This document shows, in pieces, positions 54,590-64,000 of a stretch of DNA of 64,000 nucleotides (position 1 is the first letter of the stretch; each line of letters begins with the position of its first letter). The notes beneath the pieces are model-generated. The model saw nothing but the letters and a program-made list of their open reading frames with translations, was not told the origin of the DNA and did not search any database. Both the position numbers and the translations under genes were made by a program. This DNA is from Stomoxys calcitrans (taxonomy: Eukaryota > Arthropoda > Insecta > Diptera > Muscidae): positions 155,597,441-155,661,440 of the forward strand of contig NC_081553.1 in the NCBI RefSeq assembly GCF_963082655.1, read 5' to 3'.

Positions 54590-56310
54590 ATCAAAAACGG
54601 AGACAGCGTAGCGGACCACCGCGACCACTGCCCAGCCAAAGAGTTGTGTTACTGACTGATATTCGCCCAGAAGAATTGGGTGAATCTATAAACCTGAAAT
54701 TTTGCATAATGTCGCTCTTGGTACAAAGGTGCGATATAAGGCTAGATTTTTTATAATTGCAACTAGAACACACTTAATTTAGTAAATTATTTAACACAGC
54801 ATTGTTGTTGTTGTTTTACTAATGACTAAGAGCGCCAAAAAATATGTTGTCGTTTGCCATATGTATTTTGAGAGCTTCTGTAATGAATGTACCATTTTGT
54901 ATGTTTTAGTACCTAAATGCACGTACTAAAAACGATACTTCTAACCGACCAATATTTACTGTCAGGGTGTACTCGTATCCTAATTTTGAGTGCTTTAGCC
55001 CAATTCGTAAAGTTCCATTCTATCAATGCACCAATTACACCATAAATAGTAAGCTTTTTTCGACATATCGTATTTTTGTTAAGAATGCGATAGTGCTTGT
55101 CAAATTGCTTATTTTAGCAATCCCCGTAAGCTGTAGACGAAGATAAGCTATTTCGTACCATTTTGCACTTTTTGGCACCAAAATGTACTTATTTTGATTG
55201 AATCTTTTAGTTACCCATTATACATTTCCATCCTGTACATACATGCCATATACCAGACGTCTAGCTCCATCTGTAAAGAAAGTACCAATTGGTACCAAAA
55301 CATTGAAGTTGTGAATAGATTATAGTCACCCATCATATTTTTGCTAGTTGTACCTTCATGTCACATTTCAGACCTCTAGCTCGGTCTGTAACGAAAGTAC
55401 TAAAATGAACGAATTTTTTAGTTTTTAGTTCTACCTACATGCAAAATTTCAGACCTCCATCTCCATTTGCACAGAAAGTACAAATGGTTCCAATTTTGGA
55501 ACAAAATTGTAAGAAATTTGAATAGATCATGTGGTCATCCATTATATATTTATTTCATGTACCTACATGCCAATTCTCAGGCTTCAAGCTTCATCTAACC
55601 AAAAAGTACAAAATGGTACCAATTTTGGTACCAAAATGTACGAATTTGAATAAATAATTCAATCACCCATCATATATTTCCTAGGTTTACCTACATGCAA
55701 AATTTAAGACATCTAGCTCCATCTGTAAAGAAAGTACCAAATGGTATCAATTGCGGTACTAAACGTATGTTTCCTCCCGTTACCATTACTATTTTTTAAT
55801 TTTTTCTTTTTGCCCTCCTCCTTATGCACCAGATGTATATTATGTCAAATTTCAAATTCTACCTCTATCCATCCGCCCTGTAGAATTCATCCATTTCGTG
55901 CCATTTCGGAATGTACAAATGTACAAATTTCCAAAAACACTTATAATCACCCAATGTTGGTTGTCATGGGTACGTAAGATCCTAAATTCAGATCTCTAAC
56001 ACATTTAACAAAGAAAGTTCCAGATGGTACCAATTGCTGTACTAAACGAACTATTTCTCCCACTTCCGGTACGATTTTCCAAAAAAAATTCTACCAAACG
56101 TTTATTTCGAGATGCTCCTTAATTTAAGTCCAAGAACATAATTATAGCCCTTTCCTTTTCGCTACGTTTTATTGCCTAAACGTACGAATTTTATAAAATC
56201 CAGCTTCATCCCGTGCCTATGACCCAAGACCAACATTCGTGCAAAATTTCTTGATTCTAGCTTTAGCGGTTTTGGCTGGGCGTCAGTCCGTCACGCTACT
56301 CTTTTATATA
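54590..56310 (+). repeat. Family 3 repeat, copy interrupted at its end by a MITE
   Basis: The head (ggagacagcgtagcggaccacc at about 54599, then ctgcccagccaaag) is followed by monomers with ccatctgtaaagaaagtacc, GGTACC-type palindromes and tacctacatgc. The end is ggctgggcgtcagtccgtcacgc followed by CTTTTATATA at 56301-56310, exactly where the MITE begins. The minor frame at 55741-55977 is a shadow. Confidence 0.65.
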
Positions 56311-56547
56311 TTGGGTTGCCCAAAAAGTAATTGCGGATTTTTCATATAGTCGGCGTTGACAAATTTTTTCACAGCTTGTGACTCTGTAATTGCATTCTTT
56401 CTTCTGTCAGTTATCAGCTGTTACTTTTAGCTTGCTTTAGAAAAAAAGTTAAAAAAAAGTATATTTGATTAAAGTTCATTCTAAGTTTTATTAAAAATGC
56501 ATTTACTTTCTTTTAAAAAATCCGCAATTACTTTTTGGGCAACCCAA
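56311..56547. mobile_element. 237 bp mariner-like MITE, second copy
   Basis: It has the same length and nearly the same sequence as 15501-15737, with inverted ends beginning TTGGGTTGCCCAAAAAGTAA and TA on both sides (56309-56310 and 56548-56549). It is inserted at the terminal TATATA of Family 3. Confidence 0.85.
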
Positions 56548-56549
56548 TA

Positions 56550-57990
56550 TATCGCTTAACAAACAGCTTAACAATATAAGTGCCTTTATCTGAATCCCAT
56601 ATGATCTTTATTGGTCTACGAATTTAAGTTAGGATGTAAAGTGTACTCCATTCTTAAAATACTTCATTTCAGCCCGATATTCTCATGATGTCTGTTTTAG
56701 TGGTGTTTTCGGGGCAGAGGAGGTCCCCCAGATACTTGGCCCTGAAAAATATCAGCATCGTGCTCTTCTCTCAAATACCATTTATTTAAACCCCATATTG
56801 TCATTGGCTTAAGAGGAGTTTACAGGATGAGGCGACCCCCCAACACATGGTCCCAAAATAGGATATCAAATTCGTTTTTTAATCTCAAATACCTTTCATT
56901 TGAGCCACATATTGCGATGGTCAGTAAAAAATTGCTGTTTGTGGTGTATTTTGGGAAAGGGGTAGACCCCCAGAAAATTGGTCCCGATACCTTTCATTTA
57001 AGCTCCACATTGACATGGTGGGTAAATATGCCCAATTTAGGGGTGTTTTGGCGATTGGAGTGGTCCTCCAAACACTAAGCCCGGAAAATATATCAACAAC
57101 GTACTCTATTCTCATATATCTATATATCATTTATTTGAACCCCATATTGCCATTGCCCTCAAAATTGGATATCAAATTCGTTTTCTAATCTCATTTAAAC
57201 TCCTTATTATAAAAGTCAGCAAATATGTCCGGTTTGGGGTATTCGCCCTAAAAACTATGAATATTTAGTTCCACTGACTTTAAGACCCAAATTGTCTTGG
57301 TGAGCAAATACGTCTTATTTGGGGGTTGTTATGGCAATGGGTCGTCCGCTAGACAGTTGGCCCCTAATGTTGATATCAGATACGTGGTCTACTCCCACAT
57401 ACCTTTAATTTGAGCCCCATATTGCTATGGTCGTAAATTTGTCCCCTTTGAGGGATGTTTTTGGTGAGATGCGGCCCCCCAAACACTTGGTCCCATATTT
57501 GGATATCAGATTCGTATTCTTCATTTAAATACCTTTTATTTAAGCCCCATATTCCCATGGTCAGTAAATAAGTCCTGTTTGGGGGGTGTTTTGGGAAAGG
57601 GGTGGACCCTAGAAGCGTGGACCTACATTTGGATACCAGATTCGTATTCTACTTGCAAATACCTTTCATTTGAGTCCCATATTGCCATGGTTGGTAAATA
57701 TGTCCGATTTAGGGATGTTTTGGGGCTTGAGGTGGTCCCCCTTGCACTTGGTCCGACAATTGGATAGCAGATACGTTTTCTAATCCTTATTACGTTTTAT
57801 TTGAGTCCCATATTGTCGTGATTGGTCTAAATATATGTTTGGTGGGTTTTAGGGTGGGGCAGCCTGCCTAGGTACCCCATCCGATATTTGGATGCCAAAT
57901 TTTTATTTTTAGGGTACTATATGAGAGCACAAAAAATTACGCTTAAATCGCACCACCCATCTCCGAGATCTGGCGTTTCTGAAAATTAGG
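56550..57990 (-). repeat. Family 2 repeat, reverse copy
   Basis: It opens with the reversed end phrase (tatcgcttaacaaacagcttaac) and holds about nine core monomers with ttgagccccatattgccatgg. It ends at the reversed head segment (gcaccacccatctccgagatctgg, about 57949-57972). The GC-rich box and the last part of the head are lacking. Confidence 0.65.
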
Positions 57991-58300
57991 GTAAGTTAAA
58001 ATTTCCAAATTAGAATACATTTACACCTTCACAATATATATGGGGCGAATAGAAGATGTTTTAGTAATTCGTACATTAAGGCCCTAAAACATATACCATG
58101 GTACTATCTTTACGGCTTAAGTTGCTCAAATTTTGGATACAGTTACACATTGACATGTGTAACTGTATACCCGGTAGCGAAGCGAACAGCCCCAACGGCT
58201 AAAGTTAAAATCATGAAAATTTGCACAAATGTTGGTCTTGGGTCCTAGACGCGGAAATTTACGAAATTCGTACATTGAATAAATAAAAATAGAATAGAGT
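57991..58300 (-). repeat. Family 3 repeat, reverse fragments
   Basis: The phrases tatatatggggcgaatagaagat, tcgtacattaaggccc and, from 58170, ggtagcgaagcgaacagccccaacggctaaag match the reverse of the Family 3 end. A short hairpin, gttacacattgacatgtgtaac, at about 58141-58162 marks the join of the two fragments. Confidence 0.5.
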
Positions 58301-58876
58301 TTGAGAACTCTTAACTCAGCAAATTGTTGTTGTTTTTTACTTAAGCACAGCGATGCCCAGCCCTTTACAGAAGCGTTGATGGCAAGTCATACATATTTTT
58401 ATTCTCTTTGTTTCAATCGTTGTTGCAAAACAACAATTATTCAGCTCAAAAAATGATTTCTTACTTATTGAGAGAATTGAAAATACTTAAAGAGAGTATT
58501 TCACACATACAGTCACATTTTCATCTTGGATATCGCTGTTATAACCTGAGTGTCAGCACGGGTGTGTGTTGAAAGCTATTGTATTATGTGCTAAATGGGT
58601 CAAGTCTTAAAGAGAATTATCCACACAAGTACATCACGTTTAAAAGTATACCTGGAGCTCACTTTAATTTTTCTAATGCTGGCACCTTTAATTCAAATCT
58701 GATGGTGCAGCAGGGGGAAGCGAAGCGAAAGAGTTGCATGACTGACTGACCATCTGATCATCTCCCAGCCCAAACGACTAAAGCTAGAGTCATGAAATGT
58801 TGCATGAATGTTGGTTTTGGGTCATAGGCACGGGATAAAGCTTTGGTGGTTTTGGTGATATTCGTATGTTTATATA
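58301..58876. repeat. Unassigned AT-rich DNA and a Family 3 end fragment
   Basis: 58301-58690 shows nothing recognisable. From about 58707 the sequence ggaagcgaagcgaaagagttgcatgactgactgacc, then cccagcccaaacgactaaagc, is the reversed terminal segment of Family 3, ending against the Jockey-type element near 58890. Confidence 0.5.
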
Positions 58877-59347
58877 CTAAAAAGTACAAAAAGCGCGAAA
58901 GGAAAGGCCTAGAATTATGATTTTAGGCTTAAATGATGTAGTGCTTATTGACATTTGTCTTTGGATGCCAAAGAGGGTGGGAAAAACATTAGCCGGAAGT
59001 CGATTCCACATACGAACGGTTCGGGCGAAATAAGAATTCTCTCTATAATGCATTGTGCGGTCTGCTGGCCAATCAATTACAAACGGGTGTGAGTTCCTGG
59101 AATGTCTAGTATCTCTGACATACATCCTTACATCAGGAATAAGAAGACGAAAATCAGACGAACACACACCATGAAAGTTCCGATAGAACAGCGCCAAACA
59201 ACCCACATTGCGATGATGATGAAGGTAGGCAATAGAGTTGGATGCCCCACTGTTCCCAATCAACGCCATCGCCCTCCTCTGTACACGGTCCATTAGCTCC
59301 AGGCATGATTTTGAAGCTCCAGCCCATACATGTGAGTTGTACTCCAT
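58877..59347 (-). pseudogene. C-terminal region of a Jockey-type ORF2, 156 codons
   Basis: The frame reads MEYNSHVWAGASKSCLELMD, RVQRRAMALIG, then RNVGCLALFYRNFHG, DTRHSRNSHPFVID and YFARTVRMWNRLPANVFP. This R-W-N-x-L-P ending is standard for the C-terminus of Jockey/CR1-group proteins. Functional polypeptides run in from the RT upstream; here a frameshift precedes it. The methionine is internal. Confidence 0.8.
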
Positions 59348-59792
59348 TTTCGGCCTTATGAAAGTGGTGGGTTTTCATGCCCAGAACATCAAGAGCTTCT
59401 GATTGCTCAACATCTACACCGTTGATAGACAAAGATGATCGTAATGGGTCAGCGAATCATTTGTGTGACAACAAGCAGCACTGAGTCTTCCGTGCATTAA
59501 AATCTACTCGATTCAATCGACCCCACTCAGAAATGGCCGGCAAATCCTGGCAGAGTGTATCGTCCATAACCCGCCTCTTGTCCTCAATCTCTCGAAGACT
59601 TGGCCTATGGTCGAATGAGTACGAATGACAGAGACTACTGTCATCCGCAAATGATTAAATCTTTAACGACTCGAATAGTGCGATCTCTGAGAAAACTCGA
59701 AATAAATCGAACGAAGCCATTACCGACACCAAATGCGACAAGCTTTGATAGTAGTGCACCGTGTCAGACCTGATCAAATGCCTTGGAGATAT

Positions 59793-60305
59793 CTAGAGCC
59801 ACAACCATACTCCACGAGTTCCAAAAAATATTTGTGGCATGATGCCAGATACATTTTCGATAGAGGGGAGTGGTTTATTGCTATCTGGCAGCGAAGAATT
59901 CCCTGCAAATTTATCAGCCAACAGGTTAGCCTTATCAACCGGGTAAGTGAACGTTTGATCGTCCTTAACAAGAGTTGAAATAGATGAATAACTACTCTTT
60001 ACACTTTTCACGAACGACCAAAAGCTCTTACTTCCTCGTGTGGAAGCAAAAACCTTAGTACAAAGACGCTGTTCGTAAAGAAATTTTTCGCGCCTAAGCA
60101 CATTGGCACACGAAGATCTTGCCTGTTTGCGAAGCAGTTCAGTATTGGCATCATTATCCAAGCGCCAGTTCCTGAATGCAACCTCTTTCGATCTGACAGC
60201 ATCTCCGCATGTCTGGTTAAACCAACTTTTGTCGTCTGATTTAGCCGTTATAGTCTTAGCTGCAATAAATGTCTTCATTCCATTTAAAATTATCTTCTCA
60301 ATCAT
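59793..60305 (-). pseudogene. Endonuclease-RT linker of the Jockey-type element, 170 codons
   Basis: The frame holds MKTFIAAKTITAKSDDKSWF, NQTCGDAVRSKEVAFRNWRL, KQARSSCANVLRREKFLYEQ and GSKSFWSFVKSVKSSYSSIS, the usual W-F and F-W-x-x-V-K landmarks between endonuclease and RT. It runs into DKFAGNSSLPDSN, then IENVSGIMPQIFFG, where a deletion joins it to the RT motif A region in another frame. Confidence 0.75.
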
Positions 60306-60538
60306 TTCAGCAGAAGCATTTATATCGTCATCTAGAAAACATAGTTTCCAATTAAAATGCTGAAAGAATCCATTGAGCTCAGCCCAACGTGCTTTTTCGT
60401 ATAAAACTATTGACCGCTTCGGGACTGGGGAGGAAGCAGTACGAAGAGCAGAATACGAAAAGATGCTGAAACAATGCAGTGATCGGAGTTACTAAGAGGT
60501 GCAAGAGTATTTACTTTATACTTCTCAGGGTGTGAAGT

Positions 60539-60748
60539 TTAAAAAAGGTCAAGAGTATTATTTTGGTGCCCTTGGACACATGCGATATGTGTCGGTACGT
60601 TCACTAGTTGCGCCAAACCATTATGCGCAGCAAAAAGCTCAACGTATTGGCCCTCAGGAGTCGTATGACCCGAATGGGAAAGCCAGGAGGAGTTGTGGAC
60701 ATTGAAATCCCCAGCGACAACGATGTCACTGCCCAGGAAATCCTCCAA
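60539..60748 (-). pseudogene. Endonuclease fragment of the Jockey-type element
   Basis: The 69-codon frame contains DIVVAGDFNVHNSSWL, with the G-D-F-N active-site block of AP-like endonucleases, followed by TTPEGQYVELFAAHNGLAQL and NTLDLF. Upstream N-terminal motifs are missing because the element is truncated near 60790. Confidence 0.8.
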
Positions 60749-60834
60749 AATATTTGTAATGGAATCAGAAGGGCGTCAAAGCCTTTCATGGAAGCCTCCC
60801 TTTCTGAGTTTGGACTTCTATATAAAAATCCGAA

Positions 60835-61143
60835 GTGCCAAAAATCAAGACCCTAGATCAGTTATATGGCAGCGATATCAAAACATGGACCGATATTTTG
60901 GTCCCAACCGACCTACACTAATAAGAAGTATTTGTGCAAAATTTCAAGCGGCTAGCTCTACTCCTTCAAAAGTTAGCGTGCTTTCGACAGACAGACGGAC
61001 GGACGGACATTGCTAGTTTGACTTAAAATGTCACGACGATCTAGAACATATATACTTTATGTGGTCTTAGAGTCATATTTCGAGGTGTTACAAACAGAAT
61101 GACGAAATTAGTATAACCCCATCCTATGGTGGAGGGTATAAAA
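60835..61143 (+). repeat. Family 1 repeat, core and tail
   Basis: It has one and a half core monomers (aagaccctagatcagttatatggcag), the gacagacagacggacggacggacat box (about 60987-61010), and the tail tttcgaggtgttacaaacagaatgacg with tatggtggagggtata (61120-61141). The head is lost by truncation into the Jockey-type element. Confidence 0.7.
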
Positions 61144-62660
61144 ATTACAAAATCGTACCGGATAGTACGTTTGGTACTGCAATTGGTACTTTCTTTATAA
61201 ATTGAACTAGAGTTCAGAATTTTGGAAATTAGGTACGCTATGGCAAACTTAATTGGGCGACTATAAGAGTATATGGAAATTTGTACAATTAGGTACTAAA
61301 AAAAAGTACCAAAAAGGAGCGAAAGGTGGAGTTTTAAAAATTGGACTAAAAAGACATCTGGTGAAAAATGATGAGGGTGAATAAAGGAAATGTAAAAATA
61401 GTACTGGTAATGGGAGAAAACGTACGTTTAGTACCAAAATTGATACTATTTGGTACTTTCTATACAAATGTAGCTAGGTGTCTAAAATTTAACATTGGTA
61501 CAACTAGAAAATATATGACGGGTGAATAAATAATCTATTCAAAATTCGTTCATTTGAACCAAAATTGGTATCATTTGGTACTTCTTTATAGATGGAGCTA
61601 GAGGTCTGAAATTTGGCATGCAGGTACAAATAGAAAATATATGATGGGTGACTGTGATCATTTTACAACTCGTACATTTTGGTAACAATAGGTATAACAA
61701 AGAAATGTAGGTGTAGGCATGTAGGTATAACAAAGAAATGTATGATGGGGACTAAATGATGTATTCAAAATTGGTATATTTTGGTACTATTTGGTATTTT
61801 CTTTATAGTTGGAGCTAGAGGTCTGAAATTTGGCAATCAGTTGAAACTAGGAAATTATATGATGGGTGGCTGTGATCATTTTACAATTCGTACATTATGG
61901 TAACAATATTCGTACCATTTGGTACTTTCTGTGCAGATGGAGCTAGAGGTCTTAAATTTGGGATAAAGGTAAAACATAGAAATGTATGATGGGGACTTAA
62001 TGATCTATTAAAAATTCATTTATTTTGGTACCAAAATTGGTACCGTTTGGTACTTTGTTTAAATATGGAGCTAGATGATGATGATGATGGATGACTGACT
62101 AAAAATTATATTCAAAACCTGTACATTTTAGTACCATTTGTACAAGAAGGAAATATATAATGGGTAATTAAATGGTTTATTCTAAATTCGTTTATTTTGG
62201 TGCCAAAAAGTGCAAAATAGTACGAAATAGCTTATCTTTGCCTACAGTGAAGGGGGCCACCAAAATTATGCAATTTGACAAACATTATCGCAGTCGTGAC
62301 AAAAATACGACTTGTGGAACAAAACGCATTAATTGTGGTGTAATTGGTACCTCGAAAGTATATATTGGGCGACTAGAAGATATTTTTTATCAAGTCATTT
62401 AGGTACTCAAACATACAAAATTGTACTTTTTTCAGAGGGTAATCTTAAGATCTCAAAATTGAGATACATCCACACCTTGACCATAAAACATACAAAATTT
62501 AACTTTCCTTACGAATTGGAATAAAGCGCTCAAAATTGGGATACTTGAAAATATATATTGGGCGACATAATGATTTTCCGATGTATTGCTATACTTAGTA
62601 CTATTTGGTACTTTCTTTACAGAAGGGGACAGATTTATAAAATTTTATATGCAACTGTGC
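61144..62660 (-). repeat. Family 3 repeat, reverse copy
   Basis: On the plus strand it reads ttggtactttctttatagatggagctagaggtctgaaatttggcatgcaggta with a period of about 120-130 bp. From 62190 the sequence tgccaaaaagtgcaaaatagtacgaaatagcttatctttgcctacag matches the region at 16890-16930 of the first Family 3 copy in the same plus orientation. This suggests a complex or bidirectional structure. Frames at 61261-62524 are shadows. Confidence 0.65.
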
Positions 62661-62697
62661 AACAAAACTTCATAATTTTATAAACTAAATAAGCGGC

Positions 62698-64000
62698 GGA
62701 ATGTATTGATACCGTCAAACAGCTCGTCAAAGGTATTCACGCTCCATGGGAGGGCGCAAAGCTCGACCTGGTGAGAAAAATGGATATCTCCAGGTCACGA
62801 ATCAAGGGATGTGGCAGTAAATTTGCGACGAAACGCATGTTGGGATTTTTGGGCAAGCAAAACGAAGGGTTGGTCGCAGAGAAGTGGGGGTCTTCCACAG
62901 GGAGTAGAAGGAGGAAGGAACTCTTTTTGTGGTTGGCATTGATCAAGTCTACGAGACAAGTTTGGCTACGACTAAAGGCATGGCGTACTACGGGAGCAAA
63001 GATGTCTTTTTCAAGATTGGGAAGACTAGGATAGGCAGAAATTTTCATTCTGCGACATCAGGCCGTGCAGTGGCAGGTGACTCAACACCGCCCAACGAAA
63101 AGGGGGCCGACAACGAGACAATCACGGCATCTCTCAATATTGGAAATAGTTGGAGAAGCAATGAAGGAGGAGCGGGAACCCAACGACGGACTCATAACCG
63201 ACTCCAAGATTCGGAAAACTTGGGTATGTAATGATCCTAATATTGAAACACTAGGCAGTGCAGCAATAGGAGTCTCAATGCAACGAACGAACAGGGAGTC
63301 GATGATAGTACCATCACCTACTCCCAAGAAGCCCATTTACTTAAGATTTGGAAGGCTAAGATAGGCTAAGATCCTAGTATTGGAACATCAGGCAGTACAG
63401 AGAATGGAATCCCAATACAGCTTAACGAACAGAGACCCGACGATGGAACCATTTTCGCCTTTATACAAAGTCGGAAGGCTAGACTAGGCAAAGAATCTAA
63501 AACGATGACATCACCAAAGTCAATGCAGTATAAAGAACAGGGAGCAGACGATGAAATCATCACCTACTCCTAAGATGCCCATTTACTGGAGGACCAATGA
63601 TTGGTGGAAATCAGCAAGGGCAAGATTCATATTGCCTTAATTCAGGAGCCATGGACGAGCCGGAACAAAGTTTCTGGACCGAACCATATCAACTACCAAA
63701 TATTCAATGCTAACACAGGTACTCGGCCGAAGACCTGCGTTATTTGTCATAAAAACTTGAATTATATATATTCCCCACAGTTATCAACGTCGGATGCAAC
63801 AGTAGTGAAACGGGGAGACGGTGGAGCATGTCTGGCATCACTTTATCTGCCTTTCGACTCTCCCACTCTCCGACACCGCCACCCACGTCGGAGCTGCAAC
63901 GCCTGGTGAGGAAAGCAAAACAGAGGAAACGAGGTACTAATAGGGTGCGGTGCGAACTCTCACCACATTTCGTGGGGTATTACAAACACTAAAAAACGGG
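62698..64000 (+). mobile_element. LOA/I-like non-LTR retrotransposon, copy 3, running off the window
   Basis: The plus strand starts in ORF1 (CIDTVKQLVKGIHAPWEGAK), continues with ATKRMLGFLGKQNEGLVAEK and a block VVGIDQVYETSLATTKGMAY, then a run of degenerate repeats (63030-63590). The endonuclease start follows (63601 onward; KGKIHIALIQEPWTSRNK). Sequence near 63850-64000 matches copies 1 and 2 (LPFDSP and TSELQRL region). It is 5'-truncated within ORF1. The rest lies beyond 64000. Confidence 0.8.
63601..63909 (+). pseudogene. Endonuclease N-terminus of LOA copy 3, frameshifted near its end
   Basis: The frame gives MVEISKGKIHIALIQEPWTS, with the Q-E-P/W active-site block of AP-like endonucleases, then VSGPNHINYQIFNANTGTRP, LSTSDATVVKRGDGGACLAS and LYLPFDSP. 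A small insertion (ctctccgacaccgcc context at about 63865) shifts the frame before TSELQRL. The frame start lies after a stop, so the ORF2 start codon is plausible but unproven. Confidence 0.7.

Larger units (their letters stand above)
58877..60790 (-). mobile_element. Jockey-type non-LTR retrotransposon, internally deleted
   Basis: Read from 60790: endonuclease part (60748-60539; DIVVAGDFNVHNSSWLSHSG), linker (60305-59830; KSDDKSWFNQTCGDAVRSKE), a deletion of the RT fingers, motif A (VVALDISKAFDQ, about 59810-59775), a deletion of motif B, motif C SFADDSSLCHSYS (about 59660-59620), thumb (about 59620-59430) and C-terminus (59347-58877). Motif A and motif C keep their aspartates, yet the two deletions make the protein dead. 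It is 5'-truncated in the endonuclease. Confidence 0.85.

Overview
The window looks like gene-poor, repeat-saturated DNA from a dipteran, most likely a calyptrate fly (house-fly, stable-fly or blow-fly type). That assignment is inference from AT-rich eukaryotic DNA, the mix of LOA/I-like, Jockey/CR1-like and RTE-like non-LTR elements, Ty3/gypsy LTR elements, mariner, Tc1 and hAT-like DNA elements, and a tRNA-derived SINE. I found no intact host protein gene, rRNA, tRNA, operon or CRISPR array. Almost every coding signal is the remnant of a transposable element, usually broken by stops, frameshifts, deletions or nested insertions.

Layout. 1-5355: copies of two interspersed repeat families with tandem cores (called Family 1 and Family 2 here). 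5640-7425: a 5'-truncated Jockey/CR1-type element on the minus strand. 7528-8790: Families 1 and 2. 9005-13565: a Tc1 relic and a tandem array of about 2 kb units that starts inside it. 13566-16005: two non-LTR fragments, one with a 237 bp mariner-like MITE in its reverse-transcriptase active site. 16006-19464: Family 2, a LOA 3' fragment and a long Family 3 array. 19465-20071: a rearranged palindromic Tc1/mariner derivative. 20128-27070: two LOA/I-like elements facing each other tail to tail. 27050-30550: Family 1, possible hAT-like insertions and Family 2.

30551-32490: an LTR retrotransposon with an 866 bp LTR, a tRNA-Leu-type primer site and a degenerate gag. 32500-45175: Families 1, 2 and 4, SINEs, LOA and RTE fragments, and a well-bounded 395 bp hAT-like MITE full of CGATA motifs. 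45176-45886: LOA 3' end. 45890-49900: a degenerate Ty3/gypsy element split by an RTE element, followed by a possible envelope-like remnant near 51780-52316. 52545-53588: SINE heads around a large TA array. 53754-58890: Families 1, 4, 3 and 2 and a second copy of the MITE. 58877-60790: a Jockey-type element. 60835-62660: Families 1 and 3. 62698-64000: a third LOA copy running off the end.

No set of genes works together as a pathway here. The relationships are nesting and decay: RTE in gypsy, MITE in RT, SINE in Family 2, and Tc1/mariner elements in Family 3. The most unusual signals are the tandem-core families (monomers of about 128-152 bp between unique ends, with end sequences that appear to covary between copies), the CGATA-rich hAT-like MITE, and two different Tc1/mariner insertions at the same nucleotide of two Family 3 copies. 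Family names 1-4 are mine. I could not search any repeat library, so novelty is unverified.
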